Assembly: GCA_965275915.1 (NCBI GenBank)
Contig: CBDHYI010000006.1
Location: 1-64,000 of the forward strand
Length of the DNA stretch: 64,000 bases
Direction: 5' to 3'
DNA from: JBDWFY01 sp965275915
GTDB lineage: Bacteria; Pseudomonadota; Alphaproteobacteria; Rhizobiales; Stappiaceae
Shown here piece by piece: positions 35,700 to 44,825 of this stretch. The position numbers and the translations under genes are program-made. The stretch's first letter is position 1. The number at the start of each line of letters is the position of its first letter. A model generated the notes under the pieces. It saw nothing but the letters and a program-made list of their open reading frames with translations, was not told where the DNA came from and ran no database searches.

Positions 35700-36688
35700 T
35701 CTGTACGCTCTCTTTGCATCAAAATCTGTTTCCAAACGGCTATCTCGTCGAAAAGGCTGAACTCGCGGCGAAGTCCCCAAGGGCCGAATTCGGCATGGCT
35801 GAGGCCCATCACGTGAACCCGGCTTCCCGTCGGCGTACCGAAAGACCCATGACCGGTGTGCAGACCGTCAAGTGACCATCTGATTGCGGCCCGGGGTGGC
35901 ATCATGCCGGCATCCATGCCGATGCGATGATGGATTCTGAACTCCGCGTCGGGAAATGATGATCGCAATCCGAGCCAGAATTTGGTTACTCCGGAATGGC
36001 TGAGCGCGATGACGGCGCCGGGATATTCGCCAATGACAGCACGGTCATAGGCTTCTTTGACAACGGGGAAATCCTTTTCCATCAACCGGTTCAGGATCGC
36101 TTCGTACCGCTTGCCCCATTCATTGTCATTTCCCGTACCGCGATAGCCGCCGTCGACATCGTCTTCAGGCAGAAAGGGCCTGGCGCATCTGTCGGGTCCG
36201 CCTTCCTGTTCAATCAATGAGGCGGCAAAGTCTTTTGGACTATGGCCGAACTGGCGGACAATGCCGCCATAGTCACGCACCAGCCATTCATCAAAAATGA
36301 CATCGTTTTTGGCAGCACAATCGGCGATTACGCGCACCTGAAACGGTTTTCCGGATGCCGGACCAAAAATGCCGTCGCGGCTGTGAGTTGCGGTGGTGAT
36401 GATACGGTGGGACGAGAGATATCCGGTCTGTTCATTGCCCGACCAGATAACGTCTTCTGCGAACAGCTCCCGGTCCGGGAATTCGTCCACGGTTGCCATC
36501 GTCGCCGCAATAACAGCCTGGTTGCCCTGTTGAATTCCCATCGGCGTCCGCACCGGAATGTCGGGCGCATAATAGCGGTTGAGTGCGCCTATTCCGCGAT
36601 CTTCCCAGATCTCTTTGGTGATGCCGATGATATAATCCGGAAAGTCCTTCCAGCGCTCCGAAAAGCCCTTGAATGCCATTGCCGTCAT
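35696..36688 (-). CDS. two-domain SnoaL/NTF2-like protein (copy 3 of the locus)
   Basis: A 330-residue protein made of two alpha+beta cone (NTF2-like) domains, about residues 8-145 and 180-325. Domain 1 has YYAPDIPVRTPMGIQQGNQA and EDVIWSGNEQTGYLSSHRI, the typical layout of a SnoaL-like hydration/isomerase pocket; domain 2 has RIHHRIGMDAGMMPPRAAIRW (His-Asp-type pocket residues; kept to the core). It lacks the C-terminal NWV-x-(V/I)-D-x4-L-xx-LG-x-D signature seen in the other SnoaL-like proteins here. Sandwiched tightly between the SDR and cupin genes. Confidence 0.75.
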   Translation of the reverse strand: MTAMAFKGFSERWKDFPDYIIGITKEIWEDRGIGALNRYYAPDIPVRTPMGIQQGNQAVIAATMATVDEFPDRELFAEDVIWSGNEQTGYLSSHRIITTATHSRDGIFGPASGKPFQVRVIADCAAKNDVIFDEWLVRDYGGIVRQFGHSPKDFAASLIEQEGGPDRCARPFLPEDDVDGGYRGTGNDNEWGKRYEAILNRLMEKDFPVVKEAYDRAVIGEYPGAVIALSHSGVTKFWLGLRSSFPDAEFRIHHRIGMDAGMMPPRAAIRWSLDGLHTGHGSFGTPTGSRVHVMGLSHAEFGPWGLRREFSLFDEIAVWKQILMQRERTE

Positions 36689-36691
36689 CCC

Positions 36692-37456
36692 TTAATCCGC
36701 CGTCCATCCGCCATCGACAAGAATGGATGTCCCTGTCACCAAAGCGCTTGCATCGGATGCCAGAAAGACAACGGCGCCCATAATATCCTCGACCTCTCCA
36801 ACACGGCCCAGCTTGATCTTGTCTTCGAGCCATTTCCGACGATCCGGATTGTCAAATGTCGATTGCGTCATCGGCGTTCGGATGAAGGTAGGGCAGATTG
36901 TGTTCACGCGGATCTGATATTTCGCCAACTCAATTGCCGAAGCTTTGGTAACGCCTTCAATTCCGAATTTGGTGCCGCAGTAAACGGATCGGTCGATCCC
37001 GCCCACGTGACCCATCTGGCTGGAGGTATGGATGATCGATCCGGGTTTTTCCGCTGCAATCAGGTTTCTTGCGACCGTTTGCGCAACGAAAAAAGCGGCT
37101 TTCAGATTAAGGTCCGTGATGGAAGAAAAATTCTCCGGGCTGACATCGACGTAAGGCGTGGGACGATTGGTTCCAGCGTTGTTAAACAGAATGTCGAACG
37201 GTCCCGATTCGGTGACCTTGTCGGTCATCACTGGCAGGTCGCATACATCCATCGACATGGCTTCGGCTGAAAAACCTGCCGCTCGTACCGCCTCTGCCGC
37301 CGTCTCGATTGCGCGTTGGTCCCGCGCCGCCATCACCACATGTGCTCCATGCTCGGCGAGCGCCATCGCACCCGCCAGCCCGATGCCCCGGGACGCTCCG
37401 GTGACAAGTGCGCGTTTTCCGGTCAGAACAAATGACGGCGTTCTGGGAAGTTGCAT
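36692..37456 (-). CDS. short-chain dehydrogenase/reductase
   Basis: A 254-residue classical SDR. The cofactor motif is TGASRGIGLAG (about residues 20-30), NNAG is near 93, the catalytic Ser is in IIHTSSQMGHVGG (about 144), and the Tyr/Lys pair is in YCGTKFGIEG (Tyr about 159). An NPDRRKWLEDKIKLGRVGE loop and C-terminal GTSILVDGGWTAD are standard for gluconate/threonate-type sugar dehydrogenases. It shares one base with the HisD-like gene upstream, indicating one operon. Confidence 0.88.
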   Translation of the reverse strand: MQLPRTPSFVLTGKRALVTGASRGIGLAGAMALAEHGAHVVMAARDQRAIETAAEAVRAAGFSAEAMSMDVCDLPVMTDKVTESGPFDILFNNAGTNRPTPYVDVSPENFSSITDLNLKAAFFVAQTVARNLIAAEKPGSIIHTSSQMGHVGGIDRSVYCGTKFGIEGVTKASAIELAKYQIRVNTICPTFIRTPMTQSTFDNPDRRKWLEDKIKLGRVGEVEDIMGAVVFLASDASALVTGTSILVDGGWTAD

Positions 37457-38784
37457 TATTCTGCTGCCTCGATCGGTGATGCGGCCTCACCATAGGGAAC
37501 ATTGCGGCCGCCATAGCGGCGAACGCGAACATTGCATTGTTCCGCGTGACCGACAAATCCTTCAAGCATGCACAGGCGGGATCCGTATTCGCCGATCATG
37601 GTGGCGGCCTCGTCGGTCAGCACTTTCTGATAAGAATGCGTTTTCAGGAACTTCCCGACCCACAGGCCGCCGGTATATCGCCCTGCTTTTTTTGTCGGAA
37701 GCGTGTGGTTGGTGCCAATGACCTTGTCGCCGTTTGCGACGTTGGTTCGCGCTCCGAGAAACAATGCTCCGTAACAGGTCATATGGTCCAAGAACCAGTC
37801 ATCGCGGTCCGTCATGACCTGAACATGCTCCGATGCGATGTCATTGGCCACGTCCAGCATCTCCTCATAGGTGTCGCAGAGGATAATCTCGCCGTAATCT
37901 TCCCACGATTTGGCCGCTGTCTCAGCCGTCGGAAGAATGGCAAGCAGCCGATTGATTTCATCCAGCGTGTCCTTTGCCAGTCTTTCCGAATTGGTGACCA
38001 GGACGGCTGGAGAATTGTAGCCGTGTTCCGCCTGTCCCAGAAGATCGGTTGCGCAGACTTCTGCGTCGACAGTGTCATCGGCGATAACCATGGTTTCCGT
38101 CGGACCGGCGAAGAGGTCAATGCCGACGCGTCCGAAGAGCTGCCGTTTGGCCTCCGCGACAAAGGCATTGCCGGGTCCGACGAGCATGTGGACCGGATCG
38201 ATCGTTTCTGTACCCAAGGCCATGGCGCCAATGGCCTGGATACCGCCAAGAACGTAGATTTCATGAGCGCCGCCAAGATGCATCGCTGTTATGACCGCCG
38301 GGTTCGGTTCTCCCTTATAAGGGGGTGTGCAGGCGATGATGCGCGGAACACCGGCCACGGATGCGGTCAGAACAGACATGTGGGCAGAGGCGACCATCGG
38401 AAACTTGCCGCCGGGTACATAGCATCCCACCGATTGGACCGGGATGTTCTTGTGACCCAGAACGACACCCGGCAGTGTCTCCACTTCGATGTCCGTCATC
38501 GATGCCCGCTGCGCCTCGGCGAACTGCTTCACCTGATTGTGGGCAAACGTCAGGTCGTGCATGTCACTGGCGGAGACCCTGTTCATCAACGCTTCGATGT
38601 CCGATGAAGACAATCTGAACGAGGCCGGCGAATAACCATCGAACTTTTCCGACAGGTCGCGCACTGCAGCATCGCCACGCGCTCCTATATCGGCAAGTGT
38701 CGCTTCGACAACGGACCGGACTTTGGCGTCGTCCTCGCTGCGTTCGCCCTCGGATTTGCCGCGTTTCAAATAGGTGATACTCAT
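37456..38784 (-). CDS. histidinol dehydrogenase-like enzyme (HisD/HpsN family)
   Basis: A 442-residue NAD- and zinc-dependent dehydrogenase. Zinc ligands expected for HisD are present: Gln and His in LLGQAEHGYNSPA, Asp in DDWFLDHMT and His in EGFVGHAEQC; the catalytic Glu-His pair is in IASEHVQVM. Its place in a transporter/SDR/SnoaL operon, with no his genes nearby, argues for a catabolic alcohol-to-acid oxidation. HpsN, which oxidises 2,3-dihydroxypropane-1-sulfonate, is the known precedent for such use of this fold. The start overlaps the preceding SnoaL gene by 4 bp. Confidence 0.82.
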   Translation of the reverse strand: MSITYLKRGKSEGERSEDDAKVRSVVEATLADIGARGDAAVRDLSEKFDGYSPASFRLSSSDIEALMNRVSASDMHDLTFAHNQVKQFAEAQRASMTDIEVETLPGVVLGHKNIPVQSVGCYVPGGKFPMVASAHMSVLTASVAGVPRIIACTPPYKGEPNPAVITAMHLGGAHEIYVLGGIQAIGAMALGTETIDPVHMLVGPGNAFVAEAKRQLFGRVGIDLFAGPTETMVIADDTVDAEVCATDLLGQAEHGYNSPAVLVTNSERLAKDTLDEINRLLAILPTAETAAKSWEDYGEIILCDTYEEMLDVANDIASEHVQVMTDRDDWFLDHMTCYGALFLGARTNVANGDKVIGTNHTLPTKKAGRYTGGLWVGKFLKTHSYQKVLTDEAATMIGEYGSRLCMLEGFVGHAEQCNVRVRRYGGRNVPYGEAASPIEAAE

Positions 38785-39317
38785 GGTTTAGGCGGCTCCT
38801 TTTCGTTGCGGTCAAAGGCCTCCCAGCCTTCGCCCTCAAATACATCCCTGCCCAATTGTGCCAGCACCGATGCCAGATCGACCGAAACCCAATTGTCCGC
38901 AATCTTACCGTCCCTGATGTGCCAGAAATCCATGTACGGAATGGTGATGCGCTTGCCGGTGGGTTTGATGCCCATGAACGGACCGGAATGGGTTGCCTCG
39001 ATATGGCCGAAGCAGGACACATTGTCCCCGTCCGCCAGGAAACGGTTGGTTTTATAGTCACGCTCCGTGAAAGAAGCGCGCAACGGCAACTGCCAGTTTT
39101 TCTGAAATTCGGTCAGTCCTGTTTTCGTGCCGCTGCCGTAATTTCCCATCCAGCGAAAATCTTTGTGAAAGTACGAAGCCATATCGTCCGCATTTGCGGC
39201 CAATGCATCTTCCATCCGCTTTACGATACTCAGACTTTCCGCCGACTTTCGGGCATGCGCTTCCGCATCGAAGCCGGAGTCTAAAAACGCGGTCATGCCG
39301 TTACACCGCTCAGTCAT
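38781..39317 (-). CDS. single-domain SnoaL/NTF2-like protein (copy 2 of the locus)
   Basis: A 178-residue protein with one SnoaL-like domain (about residues 30-165). GIKPTGKRITIPYMDFWHIR followed by DGKIADNWVSVDLASVLAQL matches the second half of the SnoaL polyketide-cyclase-like family, including the Asp-Asn-Trp block. It resembles the C-terminal halves of the proteins at 39314 and 44826 through the shared NWV-x-(V/I)-D...L-xx-LG signature. Its ATG overlaps the upstream stop (ATGA), and a later ATG at 39296 is less well placed. Confidence 0.78.
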   Translation of the reverse strand: MTERCNGMTAFLDSGFDAEAHARKSAESLSIVKRMEDALAANADDMASYFHKDFRWMGNYGSGTKTGLTEFQKNWQLPLRASFTERDYKTNRFLADGDNVSCFGHIEATHSGPFMGIKPTGKRITIPYMDFWHIRDGKIADNWVSVDLASVLAQLGRDVFEGEGWEAFDRNEKEPPKP

Positions 39318-40312
39318 TGCGCGCGCTCCCTCTCTTCGAACAGGTCATATCCCATCTGCAGAAGCACATCGGGAATATCGACGAAAACCCAGTTCTCCAT
39401 CAGCAGATCGCCTTGCCGGCGCCACCAGTCGCAGACGCGCATGTAGAGGCGTTCATGTGTTGCCGGCTGATCCAGAAACGGTTTGACCTGAACACCTGTC
39501 AGCGACGGCCAGCCGCCGCTGCATACGTATTCATTGTCGGCAAAACGCGAAAAGTGTCTGGTCTTTCCTCCAATCACCGCGCCGCCGGCCCAGCCGTCCA
39601 GAACCTGTTCGAACGGAACCTGAAAGCCGGCGAAGTTTTCTATTCCGAGAAATGATCCGAAGGCGGCCGGTCCGTACCAGGCCATGTTGTCGTGCCAATA
39701 GGGACGCCAGGCTTCATCTTTGGTCGCCAACTTGCGCAGCATTTCGGTCACCATGGTCAGCGAATGTTCGCTTGCAACCGCATCCTCGGGGCGAAACAAC
39801 AGACCGTCCTGCGGCGCCGGGCCTGGCAAACAGCCCGTATAGCCCCGCTGCGAACCCGGACTGCTTTGAATGGGCCACTGACCTGCGGCAATCATCAGTT
39901 CAGGGAGGTCAAGAAAAATATAGCTCTCGACAATTCTTTCGTTTTCGAAGCGATGAAACTCCCCAAATCTCAGATAGGCGAGGGCGCCGGTCGGCTTGAT
40001 TGAAAGCCACGGTTTCCGGAAATGCCCGGCATAATATCCCGTGGCGGATACCCACTCTTCGCCTTCGAACGCGCCGCCCATGATGATGTAGTCGCGTCGG
40101 TAAAGACCCTGAAAAGCGCGATGCAGGGTCTCAAGAAAGGCCGTGCGGTACGCCTCCGGGCCGATAATATGGTTGAACGGGTGACAGACATTGATTGCCG
40201 CATCGTCGGCAAAAACCCGATCCAGCGCCGAAGCCCATGCTGTCCTGTCAGGAACCTGCGTGGCCTCCATGAGTATTCTGAACCGGTTCTTATTGATGAG
40301 TGCCTTCGTCAC
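39314..40312 (-). CDS. two-domain SnoaL/NTF2-like protein (copy 1 of the locus)
   Basis: A 332-residue protein with two SnoaL-like domains, about residues 30-150 and 190-325. Domain 1 contains NVCHPFNHIIGPEAYR, LSIKPTGALAYLRFGEFHR and ESYIFLDLPELMIAAGQWPI; domain 2 contains YGPAAFGSFLGIENF and ends in MENWVFVDIPDVLLQMGYD. It is clearly homologous along its length to the protein coded at 44826-45887. First gene after the transporter ATPase (12 bp apart). Confidence 0.78.
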   Translation of the reverse strand: MTKALINKNRFRILMEATQVPDRTAWASALDRVFADDAAINVCHPFNHIIGPEAYRTAFLETLHRAFQGLYRRDYIIMGGAFEGEEWVSATGYYAGHFRKPWLSIKPTGALAYLRFGEFHRFENERIVESYIFLDLPELMIAAGQWPIQSSPGSQRGYTGCLPGPAPQDGLLFRPEDAVASEHSLTMVTEMLRKLATKDEAWRPYWHDNMAWYGPAAFGSFLGIENFAGFQVPFEQVLDGWAGGAVIGGKTRHFSRFADNEYVCSGGWPSLTGVQVKPFLDQPATHERLYMRVCDWWRRQGDLLMENWVFVDIPDVLLQMGYDLFEERERAQ

Positions 40313-40324
40313 GATACCCTCGTC

Positions 40325-41389
40325 TCAGCTGAGACCGATTTCCTGAATGCGCGCGCCGCTGGCGGTGTCGAACAGGTGGCAGATCTCCTTTGGAACTCCG
40401 ACGGAAACCTGTTCTCCGATCTCACCTATGTAATCTTTGTCAGCCTTGACCGAGACGATGGCTTCACCGACATGAACGTTGACCATCGACGCTTCGCCCA
40501 GAAGTTCATAAGAGTAGATTGCCGCCTGCAGCTCTCCGGCGGATGAGGAAAGGGACGCATCCTCGGCTCTGAAACCCAGCGTCACCGCGCCGCTCTTTTC
40601 TGTTTTAAACCCGGCGACTTTGATGTTTTCGGCCTCAAACACTCCGTTTTGCAATGTTCCTTCGACAAGGTTCATAGCAGGCGTTCCCATAAAACCGGCA
40701 ACAAACGTGTTGATCGGATTGTTGTAGATTTCCTTGGGTGTTCCGACCTGTTGCACGACCCCCTTGTTCATGACGACCACGCGGTCAGCCAGGGTCATGG
40801 CCTCGATCTGATCGTGAGTGACATAGATCGTCGTGGTTTTGAGTTCGTGCTGCAGATTCTTGATCTGCGCCCGCGTTGAAACACGCAATTTCGCATCCAG
40901 ATTGGAAAGCGGCTCATCCATAAGAAAAACAGTAGGCTCCCGCACAATGGCGCGGGCGAGCGCGACGCGCTGACGCTGACCGCCGGAAAGCTCGGCCGGA
41001 CGGCGATGGGTGAAATCCTCCAGCTCAACCATCGCCACAGCCCGGTCAACCCTTTCCTGATGGGTCGACGGATCAACTTTCCTGATCTTAAGCGGAAAGC
41101 GGATATTCTCCCATACGGTCATGTTCGGATAAAGACCGTAGGACTGGAACACCATGGCCACGTCGCGGTCCTTGGGCTCAAGGTCGTTCACCTTGCGGTC
41201 CCCGATCCAGATTTCTCCTTTGGTGATGCTTTCCAAGCCGGCAATCATGCGCATTGTTGTGGTTTTGCCGCAGCCGGACGGACCAAGCAGAACCAGAAAC
41301 TCCCTGTCTGCGATCTCAAGATTGAAGTTGTCGACACCGACAAAGGAGCCCCAACTTTTGTTCACATTTTTGAGTGTTATTTGAGCCAT
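40325..41389 (-). CDS. ABC importer ATPase, UgpC/MsmK class
   Basis: A 354-residue CUT1-type ATPase. Walker A is GPSGCGKTTT (about residues 36-45), the signature loop is LSGGQRQRVALARA (about 134-147), and Walker B is VFLMDEPLSNLDAKLR (about 152-167). The C-terminal TOBE/MOI domain (about 240-354) includes the regulatory region of sugar importers. It energises the permease pair encoded just upstream; the substrate should be a carbohydrate, polyol or similar hydrophilic molecule. Confidence 0.93.
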   Translation of the reverse strand: MAQITLKNVNKSWGSFVGVDNFNLEIADREFLVLLGPSGCGKTTTMRMIAGLESITKGEIWIGDRKVNDLEPKDRDVAMVFQSYGLYPNMTVWENIRFPLKIRKVDPSTHQERVDRAVAMVELEDFTHRRPAELSGGQRQRVALARAIVREPTVFLMDEPLSNLDAKLRVSTRAQIKNLQHELKTTTIYVTHDQIEAMTLADRVVVMNKGVVQQVGTPKEIYNNPINTFVAGFMGTPAMNLVEGTLQNGVFEAENIKVAGFKTEKSGAVTLGFRAEDASLSSSAGELQAAIYSYELLGEASMVNVHVGEAIVSVKADKDYIGEIGEQVSVGVPKEICHLFDTASGARIQEIGLS

Positions 41390-41393
41390 CGGT

Positions 41394-42275
41394 CTATCCC
41401 TTGACGGCGCCGGCGGTCAGACCGCTGACAATCTGGCGTTGGAAGAACATGACAAGAAGGAAAAGCGGTGCGGTTGCCGAGACCACAGCGGCGACGGCGA
41501 ACATCACATTCCCTTCGGTCTGAGTCGTACCGAGAAAACCCGCGATCTTGGGCACCATCGTCTGGTTCTCCTTCGAGAGCAGCATCACCGTCACCGCGAA
41601 GTCGTTGTAAGCGAGCAGGAACGAGAACAGACCTGTGGTGATCACGCCGGGCCACATGACCGGAATGATCACATGCCGGAAGGCCTGAAACTGGGTGCAG
41701 CCATCGACCTTGGCCGACTCGTCCAGTTCCTTCGGGATTTTCTGGAAGAAGGAATGCAGCATCCAGAGTGTGAAGGGCTGATTGATTGCCACAAGCACAA
41801 TGATGGAGGTGAACAGGTACCCCCAGAGACCCCATTCGAAAAACGGCAACAGATAGCCTGAAACGAGCGTAATGGGCGGCATTGCACGGAAAATCAGTGC
41901 TGCGATCAGCAGCCAGAATCCGTAGCGATAACTGGTCCGGGACAGCGCATAGCCACCGAGCGTACCGATTGTCAGGGAAATGCAGACGACAAAGAAGCAT
42001 ACAACGAACGTATTGAGCACCGCTCGCCAGAATTCTTCCTGGATCCAGGCACCGCGGTAGCCGTTGAGCGTAAAAGGCGCGCCGGTTTCGCCAATGGTCC
42101 GGACCCCGGTGAGGGCATTCGCCCAGTCTTCTTTCGAGAAGAAGTCGAGCTCCACCTTAAAGGAGCCCCAAAAGGTCCAGAGAAAGGGAAATGCGGCAAT
42201 GATCAGCCAGAGGATGATGAGCGCAGTTGAAAAGAGACGCAGGCCCGACGATTTGTTTTCAATGGCTGAGGACAT
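41394..42275 (-). CDS. ABC importer permease, MalG-like
   Basis: A 293-residue inner-membrane protein with six predicted helices and the EAA loop around ELDESAKVDGCTQFQAFRHV (about residues 200-219). ATG 42275 lies two bases after the end of the upstream permease gene. CUT1-type sugar importer subunit, paired with the MalF-like protein. Confidence 0.9.
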   Translation of the reverse strand: MSSAIENKSSGLRLFSTALIILWLIIAAFPFLWTFWGSFKVELDFFSKEDWANALTGVRTIGETGAPFTLNGYRGAWIQEEFWRAVLNTFVVCFFVVCISLTIGTLGGYALSRTSYRYGFWLLIAALIFRAMPPITLVSGYLLPFFEWGLWGYLFTSIIVLVAINQPFTLWMLHSFFQKIPKELDESAKVDGCTQFQAFRHVIIPVMWPGVITTGLFSFLLAYNDFAVTVMLLSKENQTMVPKIAGFLGTTQTEGNVMFAVAAVVSATAPLFLLVMFFQRQIVSGLTAGAVKG

Positions 42276-42277
42276 AG

Positions 42278-43303
42278 TCAGACCTTTCTGTTCCAGTCCC
42301 GCCACGTACGCACCAGCACGGGGGACAGCAGAATGGCAACGCCGATGATTGTCAGCACCGATGTCGTTGCGGCCGAGGATAGAAGACGGGATTCACCGTC
42401 CATGTCGTTATAGATCAGGAACGACAACGACGTGGCATGAGCCGACGCGTTGAAGCCGACAATCGGTTCGAAAATCCGGAAGTTATCCATAAGCTGTATG
42501 AGCGCCACGAACGTGACCAATGGCATCAAGTGGGGAATGATGACGTAGCGAATGCGCTGCCAGCGGGTCGCGCCATCGATCATTGCCGACTCCAGCGTAT
42601 CCTGCGGCAGTGTCTGAAGGCCGGCATAAAAAATCACAAAGGCAAAGGGCGCCGCATGCCAGACACCATAGACAATCAGGGTCAGCCACGTCAGGCTTGT
42701 TGAGGCCTTGAGCGACAGGTCGGGATCATCAAGCAGATATTGCAGCGTGCTGCCGATGATCCCCCGCGAGTCGATCATCCAGAACAGGATCAGCGACCCG
42801 ATCAGCTGCGTCACGACAAACGGCAGGAGCGAAAAGAAGATCACCAGACCTTTGATTGCCCGATGCAATGCGTTGACGGCTATTGCGATCATAAACCCGA
42901 AAATGATCGTCAGCGGCGTTGCGACGAACGTGAATACCAGAGTGAAAATGAGCGCGCGATACAGGGGCAGATTGCTCAACACATCATAGAAATGGCCCCA
43001 GCTTTGGGTGGCGTTCCAGGCAGCGCTCACCTCGGCGGTGGCAAGGTGACTTCGGTTGAAGTAGTTCGCGAGGCCGACATATTTGCCCAGGGGTTCTTCT
43101 TCACGCAGCTTTTCCGTTGCTGCGGTATCGATCATCATTTCCTTTTTGCAGCCGAATATGTCGCAGTTTTCCACTTCAACGAAAACCTGGTCATGCGATA
43201 CGAACAGCGACTGCGTGACCACCGAAACGATCGGCAGAAAGATGAACAGGACCATGGCAAGCGCCGTGGGCAGGAAGAACCATAAAAAGGAGCGGTGCTT
43301 CAT
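42278..43303 (-). CDS. ABC importer permease, MalF-like
   Basis: A 341-residue inner-membrane protein. After the first helix (FLWFFLPTALAMVLFIFLPI) there is a periplasmic loop of about 80 residues with a Cys pair (ENCDIFGCKKEM), then the permease core with the EAA motif around TLESAMIDGATRWQRIRYVI (about residues 226-245). It follows the binding-protein gene after a 117-bp gap holding a strong stem-loop. Confidence 0.9.
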   Translation of the reverse strand: MKHRSFLWFFLPTALAMVLFIFLPIVSVVTQSLFVSHDQVFVEVENCDIFGCKKEMMIDTAATEKLREEEPLGKYVGLANYFNRSHLATAEVSAAWNATQSWGHFYDVLSNLPLYRALIFTLVFTFVATPLTIIFGFMIAIAVNALHRAIKGLVIFFSLLPFVVTQLIGSLILFWMIDSRGIIGSTLQYLLDDPDLSLKASTSLTWLTLIVYGVWHAAPFAFVIFYAGLQTLPQDTLESAMIDGATRWQRIRYVIIPHLMPLVTFVALIQLMDNFRIFEPIVGFNASAHATSLSFLIYNDMDGESRLLSSAATTSVLTIIGVAILLSPVLVRTWRDWNRKV

Positions 43304-43374
43304 CGCTTGTCACACTTTTGAAAACATAGCTGACGGTTTCCTTCTGCTGCGGTCGTGCAGCGAAGGTTACTGCG

Positions 43375-43396
43375 GGGAGGGATCAAACCCTCCCCA
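43375..43396 (-). promoter_or_regulatory. intercistronic stem-loop between binding-protein and permease genes
   Basis: A perfect 8-bp GC-rich stem, ggggaggg (43375-43382) with ccctcccc (43389-43396), and 6-nt loop. No T-run follows, so it is not a classic terminator. Such hairpins between binding protein and permease genes stabilise the upstream message and give excess binding protein. Confidence 0.65.
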
Positions 43397-43420
43397 TCGG
43401 GTTATGAGAAGTGTGGCGGC

Positions 43421-44662
43421 CTACTGGATGTAGCCTTTTTCCCTGGCCGCAGTCAGGTAAGCCGCTTCGGCGTCCGCCAGGGTCTTTTCCGCGGACTCCT
43501 TGCCTGACAGGAAGTCCGGCAATTCGGCACCCAAAGCTGAATGTAACAGGGCCTGATAGGGCAGCATCGGATAGGGCTGCGCTTTGGCTTCGATCGTTGC
43601 AAACACGCCCGCAGAGGCCGGTGTCGGCTCATACCCGTCGATCAGCCAGACCGCTTGAGAAGCGACATCGTCGTTCATAATCTTTGGATCGATCGCATTG
43701 ACCATGGCCAGATAGGACGCTTCCGCATCCTCGTCGGAAATGTTCTTTGCGATGGTCCAGCCGTCCCACCAGAGCGTGGTCGCCGGAATGTCGTTGCCGC
43801 CAACAGTCAACGGATAGGCGAGCACGGTGTTTTCCGCTACTCCGGGAGCCGTTCCTTCAGCAGTAAGCAGTGGTCCGGCCCGGGATCCCCACATCTGCAT
43901 GAGGGCGACATTGCCGGCTTTCCACTCCGCATTGATTTCGTTGTTGTTCAGCGTCAGGAAGTCCGGATTCATATATTCGGTGAGCGCCTTCATGGTATTC
44001 AGCGCCGCGACACCCTCAGGGCTGTTGATGTTCGGCATCGCGCTTCCGTCCTTGAAGAACTTGCCACCATGGCCGATGAACATATTGTTGAATTCCTGAG
44101 CGAGGCCCCAGCCGGCGGCATAGGCGGCTCCGAACGGATATTTCATCAAGCCTTTGTCCTTGATGACTTTTGCAGCCTCCAGAACCTCTTCATAGGTTTT
44201 CGGCGGCTCAAGACCGGCTTGTTCCAGAACATCCTTCCGATAAACGAGATGCTGGGCATTGGCCATAAAGCCGATCGCCATAACCTTACCGCCGACCGAG
44301 ATCTTCTGATTGTCCTTGAAATTGCCGCCATGTTTGGCGATCAGGTCATCAAGCGGGCGGATCAGATCGTCGTTCATCAGGGGAACAATGCTTGAGTTGG
44401 CAACGATCGCTACCGTGTACTCAGCGGGGTTGCCGGAAAGTCCCGGAACCTGAATCGTCTTGTGTTCCTTAGTCAGATTGGCTTCTATCTCCACACCGTC
44501 ACCGGCACACTGTTTTGCGACACCGCCAATTGTTTGGATAGCAGGAAACTCGTTGCCTATGATGTTGACCTTGCCGCCTTCAATACCGCAGGCCGCGTGG
44601 GCGAATGATGCGCTTGCAACGAGGAAGGCGCCGCCGAGCAGCGCGCGTCTCAAACTTGTCAT
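43421..44662 (-). CDS. extracellular solute-binding protein, family 1 (sugar type)
   Basis: A 413-residue periplasmic protein with a signal peptide (RRALLGGAFLVASASFAHAA). CUT1 binding-protein marks include PLMNDDLIRPLDDLIAKHGG, YRKDVLEQAGLEPPKTYEEV and TTLWWDGWTIAKNISDED. It captures the substrate for the importer. First gene of the minus-strand operon, with its promoter in the region shared with the divergent SnoaL/LacI pair. Confidence 0.92.
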   Translation of the reverse strand: MTSLRRALLGGAFLVASASFAHAACGIEGGKVNIIGNEFPAIQTIGGVAKQCAGDGVEIEANLTKEHKTIQVPGLSGNPAEYTVAIVANSSIVPLMNDDLIRPLDDLIAKHGGNFKDNQKISVGGKVMAIGFMANAQHLVYRKDVLEQAGLEPPKTYEEVLEAAKVIKDKGLMKYPFGAAYAAGWGLAQEFNNMFIGHGGKFFKDGSAMPNINSPEGVAALNTMKALTEYMNPDFLTLNNNEINAEWKAGNVALMQMWGSRAGPLLTAEGTAPGVAENTVLAYPLTVGGNDIPATTLWWDGWTIAKNISDEDAEASYLAMVNAIDPKIMNDDVASQAVWLIDGYEPTPASAGVFATIEAKAQPYPMLPYQALLHSALGAELPDFLSGKESAEKTLADAEAAYLTAAREKGYIQ

Positions 44663-44740
44663 GAACCTCTCCCTTTGACAGCTCTTCCGCCATCGTCCCC
44701 GGGCTAAGTCAAGAAGAGCTTCCCGTCAGATTGACACTTT

Positions 44741-44756
44741 TTGAATACGTATGCAA
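44741..44756. promoter_or_regulatory. LacI-type operator 1
   Basis: ttgaatacgtatgcaa, a near-palindrome centred on the ATACGTAT core with the central CG step usual for LacI/GalR operators. An identical copy lies 33 bp away. The site overlaps a possible plus-strand promoter (ttgaca 44731-44736, 17 bp, caagat 44754-44759). Confidence 0.75.
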
Positions 44757-44773
44757 GATCATGCTGGCTTTTT

Positions 44774-44789
44774 TTGAATACGTATGCAA
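44774..44789. promoter_or_regulatory. LacI-type operator 2
   Basis: Exact second copy of the same 16-bp site, 33 bp from the first (centre to centre), which places both on the same face of the helix. It overlaps an ATG at 44784 of the downstream frame, supporting the later start of that gene. Confidence 0.75.
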
Positions 44790-44825
44790 AATTTACATTC
44801 GAATTTGTCCTTATTCAAAGCCGTT

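Noticed and set aside
36242..37270. 342-codon open frame antisense to SDR and SnoaL genes
   Set aside because: It spans the junction of two real genes and shows no recognisable fold.
37537..38607. 356-codon open frame antisense to the HisD-like gene
   Set aside because: Fully covered by a gene with all catalytic residues intact; no domain in the antisense frame.
37456..38784. histidine biosynthesis gene hisD
   Set aside because: No his genes nearby; embedded in a transporter-linked catabolic operon.
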